From NCBI GenBank assembly GCA_025559845.1, contig CP048470.1:2155001-2219000 (forward strand): a stretch of DNA of 64,000 nt. Direction: 5' to 3'. The DNA is from Agrobacterium tumefaciens. GTDB taxonomy: Bacteria > Pseudomonadota > Alphaproteobacteria > Rhizobiales > Rhizobiaceae. The first letter of the stretch is position 1. The number at the start of each line of letters is the position of its first letter. Positions 17,149 through 26,574 of this stretch are shown piece by piece. Under the pieces are notes generated by a model that saw nothing but the letters and a program-made list of their open reading frames with translations, made no database searches and had not been told where the DNA came from. A program made the translations under genes and the position numbers.

Positions 17149-18114
17149 ATGCAAATAACAAGAAGAAAACTTCTGTTCGCAGGTGGCGCTGCTGCAGCAT
17201 TCACAGCCGGCATGTATCCCGTACTCAAGCTGGATGCTCAGGGCGTTGCGCCAATGACGGCAACAGGTATGAACACAATTGCCGACAAACGGCCGGTTCT
17301 GCGCCCAGACCAGATACGCTTCGGGGCCTATGATCCGCACGGTGACTTCACCAACCAGACCGGTGTTGTGACCGAGGCGCTGTTCCTGCCATGGGAAGAC
17401 GTAGACCTCGACAGCCTGAAGCTCGCCGATGCCTATGCTATGGAGCGAAAGCGCAACGTGCTGATCACGGTTGAACCATGGTCCTGGGACGTCAACTGGC
17501 GACTGAGCTCCGACGAGTTGCGGCGCAAGGTGCTCAGGGGTGACTACGATCAGAACATGCAGGCGATCGCGGCGCGCATGGCCGAAATGAAGAGCCCGCT
17601 TGTTCTTCGGTGGGGACAGGAAATGGAGGATACGTCTGGACGGTTCTCTTGGTCAGGCTGGAATCCGCAAGACTACATCACCGCATACCGACGTATGGTC
17701 GACATCGCCCGCAAGGCGGTGCCGGGCGTCAGGGCCATGTGGTCGCCGAAAGGGATGGAGGGCTTGCGGGCCTATTACCCTGGAGACAACTACACCGATC
17801 TGGTTGGCCTGTCTGTGTTTGGTCTCGAGGGTTACGACAAGATCGAGTATGGCGGACCACAGAAGTTTGCCGATCTTCTTCGCAAGGGTTACGGGCTTGT
17901 CGAAACCTTCAATAAGTCGATCTGGGTCGCCGAGTTGGGCTATGAGGGTAGCGACCTCTACGTTCGCCCGTGGATGAATGACGTAACGTTGAAGCAGGCC
18001 GATTTTCCGAAACTTGAGCAGGTCGTCTACTTCAATGACAAGGAAGTGCATCCGTGGCCGCACAATCTCGGCAGGCCGGAATGGCGTGTGGTTCGCCCAC
18101 CGCGCGTCAACTGA
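17149..18114 (+). CDS. Tat-exported GH26-like glycanase
   Basis: A 321-aa secreted hydrolase. The N-terminus TRRKLLFAGGAAAA is a twin-arginine signal. The (beta/alpha)8 glycosidase pattern is visible: LRWGQEMED (about 154-162) with the putative acid/base Glu, AMWSPKG, YYPGDNYTDLVGLSVFG, and the putative nucleophile in IWVAELGYEG (about 262). These segments parallel GH26 endo-beta-mannanases and lichenases, but the usual His before the acid/base Glu is Gln here. It starts 11 bases after the preceding gene with a GGGAGA site and is last in the operon. By analogy with BcsZ in cellulose operons, it probably trims or releases the polymer made by the upstream synthase. Confidence 0.82.
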   Translation: MQITRRKLLFAGGAAAAFTAGMYPVLKLDAQGVAPMTATGMNTIADKRPVLRPDQIRFGAYDPHGDFTNQTGVVTEALFLPWEDVDLDSLKLADAYAMERKRNVLITVEPWSWDVNWRLSSDELRRKVLRGDYDQNMQAIAARMAEMKSPLVLRWGQEMEDTSGRFSWSGWNPQDYITAYRRMVDIARKAVPGVRAMWSPKGMEGLRAYYPGDNYTDLVGLSVFGLEGYDKIEYGGPQKFADLLRKGYGLVETFNKSIWVAELGYEGSDLYVRPWMNDVTLKQADFPKLEQVVYFNDKEVHPWPHNLGRPEWRVVRPPRVN

Positions 18115-18140
18115 TCATTGCAGTTTCGGCGCCCCTTAGA

Positions 18141-18178
18141 GCAAAAAACCGTGCATCCGCAGGGATGCACGGTGCTCT
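18141..18178. terminator. Bidirectional terminator between convergent genes
   Basis: Perfect 11-bp stem (18148-18158 with 18163-18173, loop GCAG), extended by an AGAGC/GCTCT outer pairing. The minus strand reads a T6 tract after the stem, so it terminates the leftward isomerase transcript well. The plus side has only a weak T-rich tail. It lies 34 bases beyond the glycanase stop. Confidence 0.8.
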
Positions 18179-18295
18179 ATGTCTTTAACGCTACCCATCG
18201 TGATTTCCAACAATCTCGTCCGGTTTCCCGGCTGATCGGTAGTGATTTAGGGTCAAGTCCCCAATATTGATTGGCCCCGGGGGCGCCGCTTTTTA

Positions 18296-19480
18296 TTAAA
18301 CGCTGGCTGCGAGGACGTCTTCGGCCTCGTAGATGGCGCATGCGATATGATAGAAGGTGCTTGCCGGTGCCGGCTCGTCGATCATCGGCTTGTCGGCCGG
18401 CCACTTGTCGAACCACAACCCCTTGACCGGAGTGTCAAGGAAGGGCTGCAACGCGCCGATGGCACGAATGCCGGAGGCAAGGTAACGCTGGCGTTCTTCG
18501 CCCGTGGTGATGCTCGCAAGCCGCACGGCAGCCTTCAGCCACTCGGTCTGCGGCCACAGTCTTGCCAACCCGTCATGGACAGAGAAGTCGTCGTAGAGGC
18601 TCATGATCGCCACTTTGCGGCGTGCACAGATGCCATGATCCTCGCCGATGCCGAACATCCGCTTGGCCTTGGCGATCACCTCGCCATTGTCGCGCAGGCT
18701 ACCCCAGCGCACCAGAAGCCATGCCCATTCGAACTGGTGGCCCGGTTCCATGATCCGGCCCTTGTCACCTGGGTAAGGTTTCCAGTCGTGATCGAAGAAT
18801 TCGCGAAGCCCGCCATTGTCGGCATCGATGAAACGCTGCATGGCAAGATTGCCGATCTCGTCGGCCAGTTGCGACCAGGGACCGGTCGGGTCTTCGGCTT
18901 CCCAGGCAAGCATGGCCTCGAAGAGATGCATGTGGGGATTGGAGCACAACGGCGAGCGTGGCGGATTGGCTTCCTCAAAACCGGCGACCGGATGTTTGTA
19001 GTCGCGCTTCAGGATCGTCAGAATTTCGAGCGCGCGAGCGCGCATCTCATCGCGTCGATCGGGAATTGCCGCCGATGCCTGTGCGGCCGCAAACAGCGCA
19101 AAGGCCTGATTATAGAGATCGAAGCTAGGATCGATGAGTTTACCCGTCTGGTCGGCAAGGTTGCCATAGAGGCCGTTGTCGAGGCGATAGACCGCGTCAA
19201 ACCAGGAAAGACCATGGCTGAGCGCCTGCTGCCATGGGCCATTCCAGCCTTTTTGTCCGGCAGCCGCGAAACAATAGGCCTGACGCGGCTGAACGCGTGC
19301 GCGCCTGTTGTCTGCAAATATCGGTTTCGCATCCTGACCGATACGCTCGTAAAAACCGCCATCCGGTTTGGCTGCGCCGACCTCCCACCACAAAGGCAGA
19401 GCATCGTCATCAAGCCATTTTCGCAACGCCTTGACCTCTGCGGCCAGCTCTTGCGCAAGACTGGGAAACTGGACTGTCAT
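18296..19480 (-). CDS. AGE-family sugar isomerase/epimerase (mannose isomerase-like)
   Basis: A 394-aa cytoplasmic (alpha/alpha)6-barrel enzyme of the N-acylglucosamine 2-epimerase family. Visible motifs are ARVQPRQAYCF, NPHMHLFEAMLAWE, EPGHQFEWAWLL and FYHIACAIYEAED. The His residues in the second, third and fourth correspond to the family's active-site histidines. Members interconvert glucose, mannose and fructose or GlcNAc and ManNAc without phosphate; many are annotated as mannose-6-phosphate isomerase-like. It is transcribed towards the GH26-like gene and divergent from bcsN. A role in mannose supply for the adjacent polymer or in salvage of released sugars is possible. The exact substrate cannot be read from the sequence. 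Confidence 0.85.
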   Translation of the reverse strand: MTVQFPSLAQELAAEVKALRKWLDDDALPLWWEVGAAKPDGGFYERIGQDAKPIFADNRRARVQPRQAYCFAAAGQKGWNGPWQQALSHGLSWFDAVYRLDNGLYGNLADQTGKLIDPSFDLYNQAFALFAAAQASAAIPDRRDEMRARALEILTILKRDYKHPVAGFEEANPPRSPLCSNPHMHLFEAMLAWEAEDPTGPWSQLADEIGNLAMQRFIDADNGGLREFFDHDWKPYPGDKGRIMEPGHQFEWAWLLVRWGSLRDNGEVIAKAKRMFGIGEDHGICARRKVAIMSLYDDFSVHDGLARLWPQTEWLKAAVRLASITTGEERQRYLASGIRAIGALQPFLDTPVKGLWFDKWPADKPMIDEPAPASTFYHIACAIYEAEDVLAASV

Positions 19481-19801
19481 GGGTTCAACTCTCTGTTTTA
19501 AAAGTTAAATAAAGAAATCGGTCAATTAAAAATGGTTTAACTGTCGACAAGTAGACCATGGGGAATATTGCGCCGCAACCTGAAAATTTACCGATCGTCA
19601 ATAGAGCCAACCGTCAGTCCGGCGGTTTGGTTCCATTCTCCTCAATGAAGATCAATCAAGACGATTCGAGTTTGGCGCATGGGATGTCCGAAATTGCAAC
19701 TATAAATTTGATATTGCTAATTCTTTCCCCTCACGTATTTCGTAGAAATGGTCTGGTCAAGTTTGATTCGGTCTCCTTTTAACCTGGGCGACTTGGGGGG
19801 A
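19481..19801. promoter_or_regulatory. Divergent promoter region, AGE isomerase / bcsN
   Basis: About 320 bases, AT-rich, without a credible gene. It must carry the promoter of the cellulose operon to the right and of the isomerase to the left. I see no clear palindrome, sigma54 box or riboswitch in it. Confidence 0.5.
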
Positions 19802-20797
19802 ATGAAGGGGAATAAGGCAGTGAGATTTTCTGCCTCGGCTCTAGTATTGTTCTCCATTGCTGCTCTTTCGGGCTGCAATACCCCTGCGGGCGTTCGGTCG
19901 TTCGGAGGCGCGCAGATGTTTTCGCCATCCGAGGCTCTTGTTTTCCCGCCGCCTGGAGGGCCTGAGATCGTAACCGTGATCGGTCGCACTTATTCCAACG
20001 CGGCCGAGCAGAAGATCATCCTTCGCTCGAGCGCCACGACCCCGGGCCAGAACTACATCAAGGCGGAATTTTTCGGGCCGCAGAAATCCGAGGATACGGG
20101 TGGCGACGCGCTCCGGTTCGCCGGCTTTAGGACGTCGTCATTGTCGCGCGAGATCCGCTCGGAATTCCCCGGGCTGAACATCGCCATGACTGCCTCTTAT
20201 CTGCAAAACAGCTATGGTGCCTTTTCTTATGCGGCAGGAAGCGGTCGGGGCACCGATGTCTGCCTCTATGGCTGGCAAGACATACGTTCGCCGGAAAACA
20301 TGCGGCAGGATTTCCGAAATCTCGGTCGCATAAAGGTGAGGTTGCGACTTTGTGAGCCGAATGCAAGCGTCGAGCATCTGTTGAGCGTGATGTATAATTA
20401 CACGATCACGGGCGCTTATGCATCGCCAGGCTGGAACCCGTATGGAACGCCTCAGCGTGTCAATGAAGGGCTGGGACGTCCGGGAAATCCGGTCTACCCA
20501 TTGAAAACCAATGACGTCCCGATGCGTCCGGGTGGGGAAGTAACCGCGACGGTGCCACCCGTGCGTCGTACGGTTGCCGTTAGTGCACCACCGAGAGCCG
20601 AAGTGCAACAACCACTGCCGCCGGTGTCTCAGGTCAGTATCCCGGCTCCAACAATAGCGGGTCCGCAGGGGCAGCCGTCAGGCATGGTGCCCGAACGGTC
20701 CAGGCCAAGCGGAAGCCAACAGCCTTCACAGCAGATGTTCATTCCTTCCCCGTCCTGCCCTCCCGGTTCGGGAGGTTCGGGATGTGGACAGCCTTGA
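19802..20797 (+). CDS. bcsN: Cellulose biosynthesis protein BcsN, lipoprotein
   Basis: A 331-aa lipoprotein. A signal segment (about 8-22) ends in lipobox LSGC. The middle part contains GQNYIKAEFFGP, REIRSEFPG and YGWQDIRSPENMRQDF. The last about 90 residues are Pro/Gln/Ser-rich and disordered. The combination and its place before bcsA match BcsN of rhizobial (type III) cellulose operons, whose molecular role is not established. The start is uncertain: the ATG at 19802 has a G-run only two bases away, and a GTG at 19820 preceded by AAGGGG is an alternative. The frame is also open upstream from 19748. It lies 85 bases before bcsA, in the same direction. Confidence 0.8.
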   Translation: MKGNKAVRFSASALVLFSIAALSGCNTPAGVRSFGGAQMFSPSEALVFPPPGGPEIVTVIGRTYSNAAEQKIILRSSATTPGQNYIKAEFFGPQKSEDTGGDALRFAGFRTSSLSREIRSEFPGLNIAMTASYLQNSYGAFSYAAGSGRGTDVCLYGWQDIRSPENMRQDFRNLGRIKVRLRLCEPNASVEHLLSVMYNYTITGAYASPGWNPYGTPQRVNEGLGRPGNPVYPLKTNDVPMRPGGEVTATVPPVRRTVAVSAPPRAEVQQPLPPVSQVSIPAPTIAGPQGQPSGMVPERSRPSGSQQPSQQMFIPSPSCPPGSGGSGCGQP

Positions 20798-20882
20798 CTA
20801 TTTTGATTGAGAACGCGCAGGCAAACATCAAAACAAAACCGGGCAAAGATGCCGGTTATGGAAACCGACGGAAAGTCTCTGG

Positions 20883-23084
20883 ATGAACAAGGCCATTACG
20901 ATCGTTGTCTGGTTGCTTGTTTCGGTTTGCGTACTGGCCATCATTACGATGCCGGTCAGCCTGCAAACCCATCTCGTGGCGACGGCTATTTCGCTGGCGC
21001 TCCTTGCGACGATAAAATCGTTCAACGGTCAGGGCGCCTGGCGGCTGATCGCGCTGGGGTTCGGCACCGCGGTCGTTTTGCGTTATGTTTACTGGCGCAC
21101 CACCAGCACCTTGCCGCCCGTCAATCAGCTTGAGAACTTCATCCCAGGCTTCCTGCTTTACCTCGCTGAAATGTATAGCGTGGTCATGCTGGGTCTCAGT
21201 CTTGTCATTGTGTCGATGCCCTTGCCGTCACGCAAGACGCGTCCCGGTTCGGTCGATTACCGCCCAACTGTTGATGTGTTCGTGCCAAGCTACAACGAGG
21301 ATGCCGAACTTCTGGCCAATACGCTGGCTGCCGCCAAGAACATGGACTATCCGGCTGACAAGTTCACGGTCTGGCTCCTGGACGACGGCGGTACGGTTCA
21401 GAAGCGCAATGCAACTAGCATTCCCGATGCGCAGGCAGCACAGCGCCGCCACGACGAATTGAAGAAGCTTTGCGAGGATCTCGACGTTCGTTATCTTACC
21501 CGTGAACGTAACGTCCATGCCAAAGCCGGTAATCTGAACAACGGGCTCGAGCACTCGACGGGTGAGTTGATCACCGTGTTCGATGCCGACCATGCGCCCG
21601 CAAGGGACTTTCTGCTGGAGACGGTTGGCTATTTCGAGGAAGACCCGCGTCTGTTTCTCGTGCAGACGCCGCATTTCTTCGTCAATCCCGATCCGATCGA
21701 GCGAAATCTTCGCACCTTCGAGACGATGCCGAGCGAAAACGAGATGTTCTACGGCATCATCCAGCGTGGGCTCGACAAATGGAACGGCGCATTCTTCTGC
21801 GGCTCTGCCGCCGTGTTGCGCCGTGAAGCGCTTCAGGATACCGACGGATTCAGTGGCGTCAGCATCACCGAAGATTGCGAGACGGCGCTCGCACTCCACT
21901 CCCGTAAGTGGAACAGCGTTTATGTCGACAAGCCGCTGATTGCCGGTTTGCAACCGGCGACTTTCGCAAGCTTCATTGGCCAGCGCAGCCGGTGGGCACA
22001 GGGTATGATGCAGATCCTGATCTTCCGCCAGCCGCTGTTACGGCGTGGCCTCTCGCTGACGCAGCGCTTGTGCTACATGTCCTCGACGCTCTTTTGGCTT
22101 TTCCCTTTTCCGCGGACGATCTTTCTGTTCGCACCACTTTTCTACCTTTTCTTCGACCTCCAGATTTTCGTGGCGTCCGGCGGCGAGTTTCTGGCCTATA
22201 CCGCGGCCTATATGCTCGTAAACCTGATGATGCAGAACTACCTCTACGGCAGTTTCCGCTGGCCATGGATTTCTGAGCTGTACGAGTATGTTCAGACGGT
22301 GCATTTGCTGCCCGCTGTTGTCTCTGTGATTTTCAACCCCGGCAAGCCAACCTTCAAGGTCACTGCCAAGGACGAATCCATCGCGACTGCAAGATTGTCG
22401 GAAATCAGCCGTCCCTTCTTTGTGATCTTTGGCGTTCTGGTGATTGCCATGCTCTTTGCGATCTGGCGTATCTATAGCGAGCCCTACAAGGCTGACGTTA
22501 CGCTGGTCGTCGGTGGCTGGAACCTCCTCAATCTCATCTTTGCCGGATGCGCGCTTGGCGTCGTATCCGAGCGTGGCGAAAAGTCGGCCTCCCGGCGTAT
22601 CACCGTCAAGCGCCGTTGCGAGATCCAGCTTGGTGACGACGAGCGCTGGATACCCGCCTCTGTCGAAAACGTTTCAGTTCACGGCATGCTGGTCAATCTT
22701 TTCGAAAGTGGCCTCAGACCGATCGAGAAGGGGACGGCAGGTGTTATCCGCGTGAAGCCGCACAGCGAGGGTGTTCCCGAAACGATGCCAATCAACATCG
22801 TTCGTAGCACAAAGGGCGATGGTTTCGTTTCCATTGGCTGCACGTTCTCGCCACAACGGGCAATCGATCACCGGCTTATCGCAGATCTCATTTTCGCCAA
22901 CTCGGAACAGTGGAGCGAGTTTCAGCGGGTTCGCCGCAAAAATCCCGGTCTAATTCGCGGCACCGCGATCTTCCTGGCAATTGCGCTCTTCCAGACGCAG
23001 CGCGGCCTGTATTACCTGGTGCGGGCCATGAAACCGGAAACCCCAGCGCCAGCTCCAGCAAAATCAGCCGGAGCGTCGAAATGA
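20883..23084 (+). CDS. bcsA: Cellulose synthase catalytic subunit BcsA (CelA)
   Basis: A 733-aa inner-membrane synthase that polymerises UDP-glucose into beta-1,4-glucan and extrudes it. N-terminal transmembrane helices are followed by the GT2 domain, with DDG (about 169), DADH (about 234), the TED box in GVSITEDCET (about 328) and QRSRW (about 367). Further helices follow, then a C-terminal PilZ domain with NVSVHGM (about 595), equivalent to the (D/N)xSxxG cyclic-di-GMP motif. The expected RxxxR just before it reads SRRITVKRRC: arginines are present but not at i and i+4. The C-terminus is an amphipathic helix plus an Ala/Pro tail. It overlaps bcsB by ATGA. Known as celA in Agrobacterium. Confidence 0.96.
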   Translation: MNKAITIVVWLLVSVCVLAIITMPVSLQTHLVATAISLALLATIKSFNGQGAWRLIALGFGTAVVLRYVYWRTTSTLPPVNQLENFIPGFLLYLAEMYSVVMLGLSLVIVSMPLPSRKTRPGSVDYRPTVDVFVPSYNEDAELLANTLAAAKNMDYPADKFTVWLLDDGGTVQKRNATSIPDAQAAQRRHDELKKLCEDLDVRYLTRERNVHAKAGNLNNGLEHSTGELITVFDADHAPARDFLLETVGYFEEDPRLFLVQTPHFFVNPDPIERNLRTFETMPSENEMFYGIIQRGLDKWNGAFFCGSAAVLRREALQDTDGFSGVSITEDCETALALHSRKWNSVYVDKPLIAGLQPATFASFIGQRSRWAQGMMQILIFRQPLLRRGLSLTQRLCYMSSTLFWLFPFPRTIFLFAPLFYLFFDLQIFVASGGEFLAYTAAYMLVNLMMQNYLYGSFRWPWISELYEYVQTVHLLPAVVSVIFNPGKPTFKVTAKDESIATARLSEISRPFFVIFGVLVIAMLFAIWRIYSEPYKADVTLVVGGWNLLNLIFAGCALGVVSERGEKSASRRITVKRRCEIQLGDDERWIPASVENVSVHGMLVNLFESGLRPIEKGTAGVIRVKPHSEGVPETMPINIVRSTKGDGFVSIGCTFSPQRAIDHRLIADLIFANSEQWSEFQRVRRKNPGLIRGTAIFLAIALFQTQRGLYYLVRAMKPETPAPAPAKSAGASK

Positions 23085-25519
23085 TCAGACGGTACCTCTC
23101 CGCGGGATTGTTCTGGAGCCTCATTGCAAGCTGTGCTTTTGCGCAGTCGTCCCCGTTTGACATGTCACCTGAAAGGCCTGCAGGTTCTTCGCCCGCGCCC
23201 GTTCCTTCGCGTCCACCTTCTCCGGTTCAGCCCCCGATCGCAGTGCCGCCAGTCGTCCAACCCGTGGCCCCCCAGCCGGTCCAGCCACCGCAGGTTCGGT
23301 CGCAATCTCCATTGCCCGCACCCATTCCACCGGCGGTATCGACCCCCGCCACGGTAAAGGTTGAGCAAGGCGGAGACACTCGCCGCTATGTCTTGCCCTA
23401 CGAAAAGCTTACGCTGTCGGGCGAGATGGATCAGCGGCAGTGGAGTTTTTATCTGACACCGGAGCAGGTGAACGCTGCGGTTTCACTGAACATCGGTTAC
23501 CAGAACGCCGTCGTGGTTGCGCCGGAAAGCTCTACGCTTCAGCTCAGCTTGAACAACGTGCCGCTTGAAGCCGTTAAGATAGAGGCCCCAGATGTCGAGG
23601 GAACTGTTTCTCTAAAAATCCCTCAAGGCGTTTTGCAGACGGGTGCGAATATCCTGACGCTCGGAGCCGAACAACGACATCGAACCGATTGCACCATCCA
23701 GTCAACTTACGATCTCTGGACCGAGATCGATCCTGCAAAAACCTACATCGACTTTAATTCCAACGTCTCAGGCCGATTTACAAACCTTGACGATATTCAG
23801 GCGACGGGCCTGGACGAGAATGCGGCGACATCGATCGAGATCGTTGCTCCGGGCCTGGCAAACCCGGCCTTTGCGAGTTCGCTTTTGAGGCTTTCGCAGG
23901 CGCTGGCGTTAAGAACGCAGATGCCAAACCAGAATATTCGGATCGTGTCGACGTTGCCGCTGGAGCGAAAGGCCGGAACGCTTGTCGTTCTGGTTGGCAC
24001 TGCACGCGAACTTGCGGCTATTAGCAAAAACCTGCCTCCAGAGGCGTTCACAGCAGCCTTCGCGGACTTTGAGAACGGCGTCGTCGATAATCTCTCTCCT
24101 TTGCTCGTTTCGGGTCCGACACTTCAGGCGGTCGATTCAGCCATCGAAACCCTTTTCACGCCGATGGTGCGTGCTCCAGGAACACAACGCGCGACACTTG
24201 CGACAAAAGCCTGGCATGCTCCGGATGTTCCTCTTGTCCTGTCTGATCGGCGCATCCCGCTTTCTGAACTCGGGCTGCAAAGCAGCGAGTTCGCCGGTCG
24301 CCGCTTCCGGACAGACTTCTATATCGGGATGCCGGCTGACTTTTATGCTTCCGCCTACGGAGAAGCATCGTTGCTGCTGGACGCTGCCTACTCCTCGAAG
24401 GTGCTTCCGGGCAGCCATATCGACATTTACGTCAATGGCAATATCGCCTCGACCGTGCCGATTTCCAACAATGGCGGCGGGATTTTCAGGCATTTGCCGA
24501 TCAAGGTGACGATGCGGCATTTTCAGCCCGGACCGAACCGGGTCACCCTTGAGGCTGTCCTTATGACGGCTGAGGATCAGGCTTGTGCGCCTGGTGCGAC
24601 GACCAGTCCAACCCCGCGTTTTGCGTTGTTTGATACCTCCGAAATGCATATTCCAGATTATGCGCGCGTTGGGCGCAAGCCAGATCTGGCGGCGATGGCC
24701 GGTACTGGCAGGCCTTATCCGAGAGGCGAGGACCCGGTTGCTGTTTCCCTCGATCGCTTCGAGGCCGATACCATGTCGGCGGCGGCAACGCTGGTCAGTC
24801 GAATTGCAGTTGCCTCCGGACGACCGATGGAAATTGAGACCGTGGCGTCTCCGATGGTGATCGGTGACCGTGACGCGTTATTTGTCGGCATGATCTCTCA
24901 ACTTCCGCAGGCTCTGATAAGTCAGTTCAACTTAGCGCCAACAAGTCAGGTGGCGTGGAAAACCGGGACTACGGCACAGGCCCCAGCCCAAAACCAGAAT
25001 GTCCTTTTCGACCAATGGCGTGAGCGCGTGGATGGAGGAATTTGGCAAGGGCAGGTGTCGTCCCTCGAAGAATGGCTGAAACGGAATTTCGATCTCAGTT
25101 CGGATACGTTGCGTTTCCTGCCATCGGCTGAACAGTCTTATTCGCCGCCGGACAATGTTTCGTTTATGCTGGCACAGGGGCTAAGCCCTTCGGGCGAGGG
25201 GGTCTGGACGCTGGCGACAGCCCCGACTGCCACCGAGCTTCGTGAAGGTGTCTCGGCCATGACACATGAGGATCGTTGGCGGCAGGTTTCGGGCCGTGTT
25301 GCCGCTTACGATGGAAATGCCGACAATATCGAGACGGTCGAGGTCGAGCGTCCTCATATGGATATCAGGCAGCCATTTTCGATCTGGAACTGGAGGCTTA
25401 TTGCTGCCAACTGGCTTTCTTCAAACGTCTTCTCCTATTCGTTGGCCTTCATTGGCTTTGTAACGATCCTTGGGATCGCAACGTTCTCGATGTTGCGGCT
25501 GATGGGGCGAAAGCGATGA
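23081..25519 (+). CDS. bcsB: Cellulose synthase periplasmic subunit BcsB (CelB)
   Basis: An 812-aa partner of BcsA. The ATG at 23081 overlaps the bcsA stop. A cleavable signal peptide ends around AFA-QSS. A Pro/Gln-rich spacer (about 35-95) is followed by two carbohydrate-binding/flavodoxin-like pairs, including VSLNIGYQNAVVV, LGAEQRHRTDCTIQSTYDLW and HIDIYVNGNIASTVPISN. A single C-terminal transmembrane helix (about 785-808) anchors it to BcsA. Length and layout are normal for the family. It guides the nascent glucan across the periplasm. It is followed by bcsZ with another four-base overlap. Confidence 0.95.
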   Translation: MIRRYLSAGLFWSLIASCAFAQSSPFDMSPERPAGSSPAPVPSRPPSPVQPPIAVPPVVQPVAPQPVQPPQVRSQSPLPAPIPPAVSTPATVKVEQGGDTRRYVLPYEKLTLSGEMDQRQWSFYLTPEQVNAAVSLNIGYQNAVVVAPESSTLQLSLNNVPLEAVKIEAPDVEGTVSLKIPQGVLQTGANILTLGAEQRHRTDCTIQSTYDLWTEIDPAKTYIDFNSNVSGRFTNLDDIQATGLDENAATSIEIVAPGLANPAFASSLLRLSQALALRTQMPNQNIRIVSTLPLERKAGTLVVLVGTARELAAISKNLPPEAFTAAFADFENGVVDNLSPLLVSGPTLQAVDSAIETLFTPMVRAPGTQRATLATKAWHAPDVPLVLSDRRIPLSELGLQSSEFAGRRFRTDFYIGMPADFYASAYGEASLLLDAAYSSKVLPGSHIDIYVNGNIASTVPISNNGGGIFRHLPIKVTMRHFQPGPNRVTLEAVLMTAEDQACAPGATTSPTPRFALFDTSEMHIPDYARVGRKPDLAAMAGTGRPYPRGEDPVAVSLDRFEADTMSAAATLVSRIAVASGRPMEIETVASPMVIGDRDALFVGMISQLPQALISQFNLAPTSQVAWKTGTTAQAPAQNQNVLFDQWRERVDGGIWQGQVSSLEEWLKRNFDLSSDTLRFLPSAEQSYSPPDNVSFMLAQGLSPSGEGVWTLATAPTATELREGVSAMTHEDRWRQVSGRVAAYDGNADNIETVEVERPHMDIRQPFSIWNWRLIAANWLSSNVFSYSLAFIGFVTILGIATFSMLRLMGRKR

Positions 25520-26574
25520 TAAAGGTTTTGCTCGTCAGGCTGCTGATTGTGTTGCCGTTGTCCTTTTCGCTTTTTATGCCACTCACTGGAGTGGCCAGAG
25601 CTGCTTCGATAGATTCGCAGGCATGGGCTGCTTATAAGGGTGCCTTCCTCGATCCGGGTGGCCGCATTCTGGACACGGGAAATGGCAACATCAGCCATAG
25701 CGAAGGCCAGGGCTACGGCATGTGGCTCGCCGTTCTCGCAGACAACATGGCCGATTTCGAACTGATCTGGAGTTTCACACGCACAGAGCTTCTCGTCCGC
25801 AACGATGGTCTTGCCGCCTGGAAGTGGGATCCAAATGCCAAACCTCACGTCAGTGACATCAATAACGCGACGGATGGGGACATCCTGATTGCTTATGCTC
25901 TGGCGCTTGCCGCGGGCCAGTGGGACCGGCTTGATTACGCTCAGGCTTCTGCGGCTATTGCGTCAGCAATCCTGAAAAATGCGGTGGTACAATACGGCGG
26001 AAAAACCTTGCTCCTTCCCGCAGTCAGTGGTTTCGGGGCTGACGATCGTAGCGATGGACCTGTCGTCAATCCGTCCTATCTGATCTTTGAGGCTTTCCCC
26101 GTCCTAAACGTCGTCTCGCCCTCACCACTCTGGCAAGGGCTGACTGACGAAGGGTTGGCCCAGATCGACGCGTTCGCGTTCGGCCCGCGCAACCTCCCCG
26201 CGGACTGGGTCTCCGTGAAGACAAAACCGCAGCCCGCTAAGGCCTTTCCGGCTGAGTTCGGTTATAATGCCGTCCGTATCCCGCTTTATCTCGTGCGCGC
26301 GCAGCAAGGTTCTTCCGCGCTTCTGGCAAGGTTAGGCAAGGGAATGGCGTCTGACGGCGGGGTTGCGGGTACATTTGATTTGAAAAGCGGTGATGCAAAA
26401 GATGTGTTGGCCGACCCTGGCTATCGCATCATCGTGGGGCTCGCCGAGTGTGCGGCCAGTGGAAATCCCGTGGCTGAAGACATGAAGAACTTTAAGCCAA
26501 CCCTTTATTATCCTTCGACATTGCATCTTCTGGCTTTGTCGTATCTGTCGACGAAAAACGGGGCGTGCCGATGA
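25516..26574 (+). CDS. bcsZ: Endo-beta-1,4-glucanase BcsZ (CelC), GH8
   Basis: A 352-aa periplasmic cellulase. The ATG at 25516 overlaps the bcsB stop, and the signal peptide ends at ARA (about residue 28). The GH8 hallmarks are present: the general-acid Glu in NISHSEGQGYGMWLAV, the Asp in NNATDGDILIAYALAL, and the arginine-containing EFGYNAVRIPLYL. BcsZ trims or edits the emerging cellulose and is needed for normal fibril formation in many bacteria; the Agrobacterium name is celC. Length is typical. It overlaps bcsK by four bases. Confidence 0.95.
   Translation: MIKVLLVRLLIVLPLSFSLFMPLTGVARAASIDSQAWAAYKGAFLDPGGRILDTGNGNISHSEGQGYGMWLAVLADNMADFELIWSFTRTELLVRNDGLAAWKWDPNAKPHVSDINNATDGDILIAYALALAAGQWDRLDYAQASAAIASAILKNAVVQYGGKTLLLPAVSGFGADDRSDGPVVNPSYLIFEAFPVLNVVSPSPLWQGLTDEGLAQIDAFAFGPRNLPADWVSVKTKPQPAKAFPAEFGYNAVRIPLYLVRAQQGSSALLARLGKGMASDGGVAGTFDLKSGDAKDVLADPGYRIIVGLAECAASGNPVAEDMKNFKPTLYYPSTLHLLALSYLSTKNGACR

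Noticed and set aside
18347..19501. 384-codon plus-strand frame across the AGE isomerase gene
   Set aside because: Antisense shadow; the minus-strand product has all AGE-family motifs.
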